NCBI GenBank assembly: GCA_025964635.1
Contig: JAOPYP010000794.1
Location: forward strand, 1 to 9,905
Direction of reading: 5' to 3'
Source: Actinomycetes bacterium
GTDB taxonomy: Bacteria > Actinomycetota > Actinomycetes > Streptosporangiales > Streptosporangiaceae
DNA length: 9,905 nucleotides
The notes under the pieces were generated by a model. It worked only from the letters and a program-made list of their open reading frames with translations. It was not told where the DNA came from and ran no database searches. Of this stretch, positions 6,619 to 9,905 are shown one piece after another (position 1 is the stretch's first letter; the number at the start of each line of letters is the position of its first letter). Both the position numbers and the translations under genes were made by a program.

Positions 6619-6678
6619 CGCCACCTCCAAACGCCTGGGACCCGCGGCCGCCCGTATTAATCACCGCTTCATGGACCT

Positions 6679-6688
6679 TATCCGGATA
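6679..6688. promoter_or_regulatory. Palindrome TATCCGGATA, possible operator before paralog 2
   Basis: A perfect 10-bp palindrome in a locally AT-richer stretch, about 60 nt upstream of GTG 6618 and about 20 bp upstream of the weak -10 candidate TAATAC. Its place overlaps where a -35 box would be, which suits a regulator site. Short palindromes also arise by chance. Confidence 0.25.
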
Positions 6689-6705
6689 CGACTGGGCCGG
6701 TGCCA

Positions 6706-6727
6706 GCTTGGCCCGGGCTTGGCCCGG
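6706..6727. repeat. 11-bp perfect tandem duplication
   Basis: GCTTGGCCCGG occurs at 6706-6716 and again directly after at 6717-6727, with no mismatch. Confidence 0.8.
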
Positions 6728-6755
6728 CCAGTCCGGCCGCTGGCCAGTCCGGCCG
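6726..6755. repeat. 14-bp direct repeat
   Basis: GGCCAGTCCGGCCG occurs at 6726-6739 and 6742-6755. The first copy can also fold with the start of the second (GGCCAG 6726-6731 with CTGGCC 6740-6745). Confidence 0.8.
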
Positions 6756-6761
6756 GCGATT

Positions 6762-6776
6762 CCGGCTCCCAGCCGG
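6762..6776 (-). terminator. Terminator-like hairpin after cyanophycin synthetase
   Basis: CCGGCT (6762-6767) pairs with AGCCGG (6771-6776) around a 3-nt loop. The hairpin begins 15 nt past the synthetase stop codon in the direction of transcription. A wider alternative pairs GGCCGGC (6751-6757) with GCCGGCC (6772-6778). No T-tract follows. Confidence 0.4.
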
Positions 6777-6791
6777 CCCACCCCGGGGTGA

Positions 6792-9479
6792 TCAAGCCGG
6801 CGGCTGAGCCGGCCCGGCGGTCCAGGGACCGGCGGTCCAGGGCCCCGCGGTCCAGGGCCTGGCGCCCAGGCCGTCCAGCAGCTCCCGCATCGGGCCGAGC
6901 TCCTCGTAGGTCAGCAGTACCGGGTCGGCCGGCGAGGCGAGCGCGAGGGCACGCCGGAGCGCGTCTTCCGGCCCGTCGGCCGGCAGGATGCGGATGTCCG
7001 GGCGGTGCCGGGCCAGCGCGCCGGAAATCAGCCGGGTCATCTCGCCGGCCGCGCGCCCGCGCAGGTCGCGGTCCTCGTAGACGACCACCCGGCTGAACCA
7101 GGTCGCCACGGTGGCCGCGCTCTCCGCGACCAGGTCGTCCCGGCGGTCGCCGGGCAGGGTGATGGCCGCGACGGGCTGGCCGCCCCAGGCCTCGTGCAGC
7201 AGGCGTCCCATGGACGCCAGCGCGGCCGGGTTATGCCCGTAGTCCACGACCAGCGGGATCGCGCCGACCTGGTAGACGTTGCCGCGGCCCGGGTTGGATT
7301 CGGCCGGGGTGAAGGTGGCGAAGCCCCGCCGGATGTCCTTGACGCTCACCCCCAGCGCCCGGCACGCGGCCGCCGCGGCCAGCGCGTTGGCCAGCAGGTG
7401 GGCCGCGGCGCCGCCGAACGAGCCAGGCAGCTCATCCGTGTGCAGCAGCGCCGTTTCCTCCCCGCCCCGGGCCTCGATCAGCTGGTTGTCGCGGAGCAGG
7501 CAGGCGATTCCTCCGGTCATCCGGTGCGCCATGACGACGGGGCTGCTGGGGGACAGGCTGAAGAACCGGATCACCGGGTTCCGGTCGCGGACGGCGGCCC
7601 GCTGGGCGAGGCCGGCGGAGCGTGGGTCGTCGGCGTTGAGCACGACCGTGCCGCCGCGGACGATCTCCTCGGCCACCAGGGCTTTGACGTCGGTCAGGTC
7701 GTCGAGGTCATCGATCCCGTCAGAACCCAGATGATCGGCGGTGATGTTGGTGACCACGGCGACGTCGGCGCGATCGTAGCCGAGACCGCGCCGGACGATG
7801 CCGCCCCGGGCCGTCTCCAGGACCGCCGCCTCCACCGTGGAGTCGTCCAGCACCATCTCGGCCGACCGCGGGCCCGATGCGTCGGCCGCGTGGATCAGCT
7901 GCCCGCCGCAGTAGACCCCGTCCGTGGTGGCCATCCCGACGCGCAGGCCGGCCTGGCCGAGGATGTGGGAGATCATCCGCACCGTGGTGGTCTTGCCGTT
8001 GGTTCCGGTCACGGACACGATCGGGATGCGCGACGGTGCGCCCGGCGGATAGAGCCGGTCCACGATCGCGCCCGCCACGTCGCGCGGGCGGCCCGCGCTG
8101 GGCTGCAGGTGCATCCGCAGCCCGGGACAGGCATTGAGCTCGATCACCGCGCCGGCCTGCTGGCCCGGCGGCACGGCGATGTCGGCCAGCCGGACGTCGA
8201 TGCCGCACACGTCGAGGGCGGCCGCGGCGGCCGCCCGGCAGCACATCGCCGCCACCTCGGGGTGCACCAGATCGGTCATGTCCGTGCTGGTGCCGCCCGT
8301 GGACAGGTTGGCGTTGCGGCGCAGCGTGACGACCTGGCCCGGCCCGGGCACCGACCCAGGATGCAGCCCCTGCTCCGCCAGGTGGTTCAGGGCATGGTCG
8401 TCGAGCGTGATCCGGGTCAGCGGCAGTGCGTGGCCCTCGCCCCGGCGCGGGTCGCTGTTGGCTTGCCGGACCAGCGCCCCGATGTCCTGGTGGCCGTCGC
8501 CCGTCACCGACGCCGGGTGCAGCCGGGCCGCGGCCACCACATGTCCGTCCACGACGAGGACCCGGTAGTCGAGGCCGGGGATATATTCCTCAACGACAAC
8601 CTCAGCGCCGCTGGTGCTGGCCCGCTCGTACGCCTGCGAGGCCTGGTCCGGGGTGGTCACGCCCACGGTGACGTTCGCCCCGTGATTGCCGTTGCGTGGC
8701 TTGATCACCAGCGGTGGCCGCAGCCCGCCCAGGGCCGCCGCGGCGTCGGCGGCCGACCGGGCTACCACCCCGGCGGGCACCGGGACTCCCGCGGTGGCTA
8801 GCACCTCCTTGGCCAGTACCTTGTCGGAGGCGATATCCACGCCCACCGCGGAGGTCTGCTCGGTGAGCGCCGCCCAGAGCAGCCGGCGGTGGCAGCCGTA
8901 GCCCAGGCGGAGCAGACTCAGCGCCCCGGTCCGCCGGACCGGGATGCCCCGCTGCCGGGCTGCGGCGGCCAGGGCCGCGGTGCTGACCCCGGGCCGGGCT
9001 GCCGCCACCGCCCGGGCGATCCCCTCCAGGGCGTCCCCGAATGGCGCAGGCCGTTCGGCCAGGGTTTCGGTGACCACCCAGATGGCCAGCGTGAGCAGGT
9101 CGCGCGGCACGCCGGAGGAGGCCGGCTCGTCCCGCGGGCATTCCATGATGACGTCGTAGCGGCCCTCAGCGCCGGCCCACACGGTCCGCCCGAAATGCAC
9201 CTCGCGGCCGGCCAGGGCGGACAGCTCGAGCGCCACATGCTCGGTCACGTGACCGAAGTAGGTCCCGCGGGCCAGCGCGTCGAGGAAGCCGCCCGGGCGC
9301 CCGGCGGCGCAGTGATGCCCGGCCAGCCCGGGCAGCGCCCCGGTCAGCCGGCCGGTGAAGCCGGGACAGTCCGACGTCTCCTGGCCGGTCAGCCCGTCCA
9401 GTTCGAGCCGGGCCACGGCGATCGGCCGGGACGTATAGATGTTCGGGCCGGACAGGCGATGGCTGTCGATGAGGCGCAC
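6792..9479 (-). CDS. cphA: Cyanophycin synthetase (CphA1 type)
   Basis: This cytoplasmic ligase builds cyanophycin: one ATP-dependent site adds Asp to the polyAsp backbone and a second adds Arg to each Asp side chain. The 895-residue product has the normal three-domain layout. The N-domain (about 1-160) has GRPGGF and GHVTEHVALEL, including HxxEH at 77-81. The ATP-grasp domain (about 161-485) has LGYG, VDIASDK, VIKPRNGNHG (258-267, Lys260), NSDPRRGEGH and RRNANLSTGGTSTD. The Mur-ligase-like domain (about 488-870) has the P-loop GTNGKTTT (492-499), ETARGGI, NITADHLG, DYGHNPA (His749), PGDRRDD and EDRDLRG. The intact P-loop separates it from CphA2, which lacks a working Mur domain. The GTG start has GAGGGAG 5 nt upstream. 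The C-terminus carries three PWTAG repeats not expected in the family core. It lies 81 bp after the cyanophycinase gene, in the usual cphB-cphA arrangement, and is probably co-transcribed with it. Confidence 0.95.
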   Translation of the reverse strand: MRLIDSHRLSGPNIYTSRPIAVARLELDGLTGQETSDCPGFTGRLTGALPGLAGHHCAAGRPGGFLDALARGTYFGHVTEHVALELSALAGREVHFGRTVWAGAEGRYDVIMECPRDEPASSGVPRDLLTLAIWVVTETLAERPAPFGDALEGIARAVAAARPGVSTAALAAAARQRGIPVRRTGALSLLRLGYGCHRRLLWAALTEQTSAVGVDIASDKVLAKEVLATAGVPVPAGVVARSAADAAAALGGLRPPLVIKPRNGNHGANVTVGVTTPDQASQAYERASTSGAEVVVEEYIPGLDYRVLVVDGHVVAAARLHPASVTGDGHQDIGALVRQANSDPRRGEGHALPLTRITLDDHALNHLAEQGLHPGSVPGPGQVVTLRRNANLSTGGTSTDMTDLVHPEVAAMCCRAAAAAALDVCGIDVRLADIAVPPGQQAGAVIELNACPGLRMHLQPSAGRPRDVAGAIVDRLYPPGAPSRIPIVSVTGTNGKTTTVRMISHILGQAGLRVGMATTDGVYCGGQLIHAADASGPRSAEMVLDDSTVEAAVLETARGGIVRRGLGYDRADVAVVTNITADHLGSDGIDDLDDLTDVKALVAEEIVRGGTVVLNADDPRSAGLAQRAAVRDRNPVIRFFSLSPSSPVVMAHRMTGGIACLLRDNQLIEARGGEETALLHTDELPGSFGGAAAHLLANALAAAAACRALGVSVKDIRRGFATFTPAESNPGRGNVYQVGAIPLVVDYGHNPAALASMGRLLHEAWGGQPVAAITLPGDRRDDLVAESAATVATWFSRVVVYEDRDLRGRAAGEMTRLISGALARHRPDIRILPADGPEDALRRALALASPADPVLLTYEELGPMRELLDGLGARPWTAGPWTAGPWTAGPAQPPA
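6813..6857 (-). repeat. 15-bp tandem repeat encoding three PWTAG units at the CphA C-terminus
   Basis: On the + strand GCGGTCCAGGG recurs at 6817, 6832 and 6847 with a 15-bp period. On the coding strand this gives Pro-Trp-Thr-Ala-Gly three times (residues 875-889), just before a short Pro/Ala tail. Confidence 0.9.
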
Positions 9480-9560
9480 GTCTGCTCCCTCGGTCGTTCC
9501 TCAGCGGGGGCGGCGTGTCGGGCTGGCCTGGTTTTGAGCAGCAGGGCTCAGCAGCGGAGC
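9480..9560 (-). other. Short spacer between cyanophycinase and cyanophycin synthetase
   Basis: The spacer contains the synthetase ribosome binding site GAGGGAG (9485-9491, minus strand) and a near-perfect 12-bp duplication, GCTCAGCAGCGG (9546-9557) and GCTCAGTAGCGG (9559-9570); the second copy covers the cyanophycinase stop codon. I see no promoter or clear terminator, which suits one transcript for both genes. Confidence 0.5.
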
Positions 9561-9905
9561 TCAGTAGCGGTTGTGGGCGGGCCCGATGCTCGGCGCCCGC
9601 TGCGCGATGTCGAACACGCACCCGGCTGGCATCAGGTGCAGCCGCACGTCAAACAGGGTGATCGGGTCGCAGTCACCCGCTGCGTGCACCACCGTGGCCT
9701 GCTCGCCGTCAGCCACCGTGGCCACCCCGGTGCCGAGCACCTCGAAGGTGTCGCCGTCGACCAGGATCGCGGTGTTCTCGTCGATGCCCACCCCGAGGTG
9801 GTCCGGGTCGAGCGCGACCGCGCTCAGCAGCCGCGGAAGCCGGCCGCGCTCCGCGAAGTGCATGTCGATGAGCATCTTGGCCAGGCCCAGCCCGGGGCCG
9901 GTCCG
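9561..9905 (-). CDS. cphB: Cyanophycinase, C-terminal part (5' end outside the window)
   Basis: The last 114 residues of a peptidase S51 family protein, read from the window edge to a TGA at 9563-9561. Cyanophycinase is a serine-type exopeptidase that releases beta-Asp-Arg dipeptides from cyanophycin. The visible part contains GLGLAKMLIDMHFAERGRL, matching the conserved segment with the catalytic His and substrate-binding arginines, and then GVGIDENTAILV with a Glu exactly 27 residues after that His. This is the spacing I recall for His174 and Glu201 of the Synechocystis enzyme; the arginines corresponding to 178, 180 and 183 are also present. The residue before the His is Met where I recall Gln173. 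The nucleophilic Ser lies in the missing part. The gene precedes cphA on the same strand, which strongly supports the assignment. Confidence 0.9.
   Translation of the reverse strand, partial: RTGPGLGLAKMLIDMHFAERGRLPRLLSAVALDPDHLGVGIDENTAILVDGDTFEVLGTGVATVADGEQATVVHAAGDCDPITLFDVRLHLMPAGCVFDIAQRAPSIGPAHNRY

Larger units (their letters stand above)
6619..6791. other. Repeat-rich spacer between cyanophycin synthetase and paralog 2
   Basis: This non-coding spacer holds the ribosome binding site GGAGG (6624-6628, minus strand), a low-GC patch around 6655-6688 with TAATAC (6659-6654, minus strand) as a weak -10 candidate, the perfect palindrome TATCCGGATA (6679-6688), an 11-bp tandem repeat, a 14-bp direct repeat and a hairpin near the synthetase stop. 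A small minus-strand frame over 6593-6781 has no family features and is not called. Confidence 0.5.

Noticed and set aside
5176..6660. Plus-strand frame opposite membrane protein paralog 2
   Set aside because: Composition is typical of an antisense shadow and no domain is seen. A similar shadow opposite paralog 1 follows simply from the homology of the two genes.
6593..6781. Small minus-strand frame in the spacer after cyanophycin synthetase
   Set aside because: Gly/Arg-rich, overlaps the repeats and the start of the next gene, and has no clear ribosome binding site or domain.
7005..8801. Plus-strand frame of nearly 600 codons opposite cyanophycin synthetase
   Set aside because: Antisense to highly conserved ligase motifs; His/Arg/Gly-rich with no family features.

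Overview
The base composition (very GC-rich throughout), frequent GTG starts and GGAGG-type ribosome binding sites point to a high-GC actinomycete. The gene content fits: an NlpC/P60 cell-wall hydrolase, actinobacterial-style polytopic membrane proteins and a bacterial cyanophycin locus. I cannot name the genus from the sequence alone.

Layout. (1) Positions 1-408 hold the 3' end of an NlpC/P60 peptidase gene on the + strand. (2) Positions 409-642 are non-coding: a terminator-like hairpin, four copies of the 10-mer CCCGCCGGAT, and a possible promoter and structured leader for the next gene. (3) 643-1962 (+) encodes a complete UDP-glucose 6-dehydrogenase with all expected catalytic residues. 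It converges, with only 8 bp between stop codons, on (4) a minus-strand block read from right to left: a polytopic GT-C-like membrane protein (4846-6618), a DPM1-like family 2 glycosyltransferase (4024-4737) and a second, paralogous GT-C-like membrane protein (1971-3986). (5) Upstream of that block, also on the minus strand, lie cyanophycin synthetase (6792-9479) and the 3' end of cyanophycinase (9561 to the window edge).

How the genes may work together. The GT2 enzyme resembles polyprenyl-phosphate sugar synthases, and GT-C enzymes use polyprenyl-phosphate sugars outside the membrane. The GT-C / GT2 / GT-C order therefore reads as a small glycan-assembly cassette, with the dehydrogenase nearby as a possible source of UDP-glucuronate. 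This link is inference from context. The cphB-cphA pair makes and breaks down cyanophycin, an Asp/Arg storage polymer; its synthetase keeps an intact Mur-ligase domain and an HxxEH motif in the N-domain. I see no functional link between the cyanophycin and glycan genes beyond adjacency and shared strand.

The points most worth a second look are the paralogous GT-C pair around the GT2 (one copy carries an Ala/Pro/Asp-rich tandem-repeat insert and an extra cysteine pair), the HxxEH motif in the synthetase, a substitution beside the catalytic His of the cyanophycinase, and a cluster of short repeats around the 3' end of cphA.
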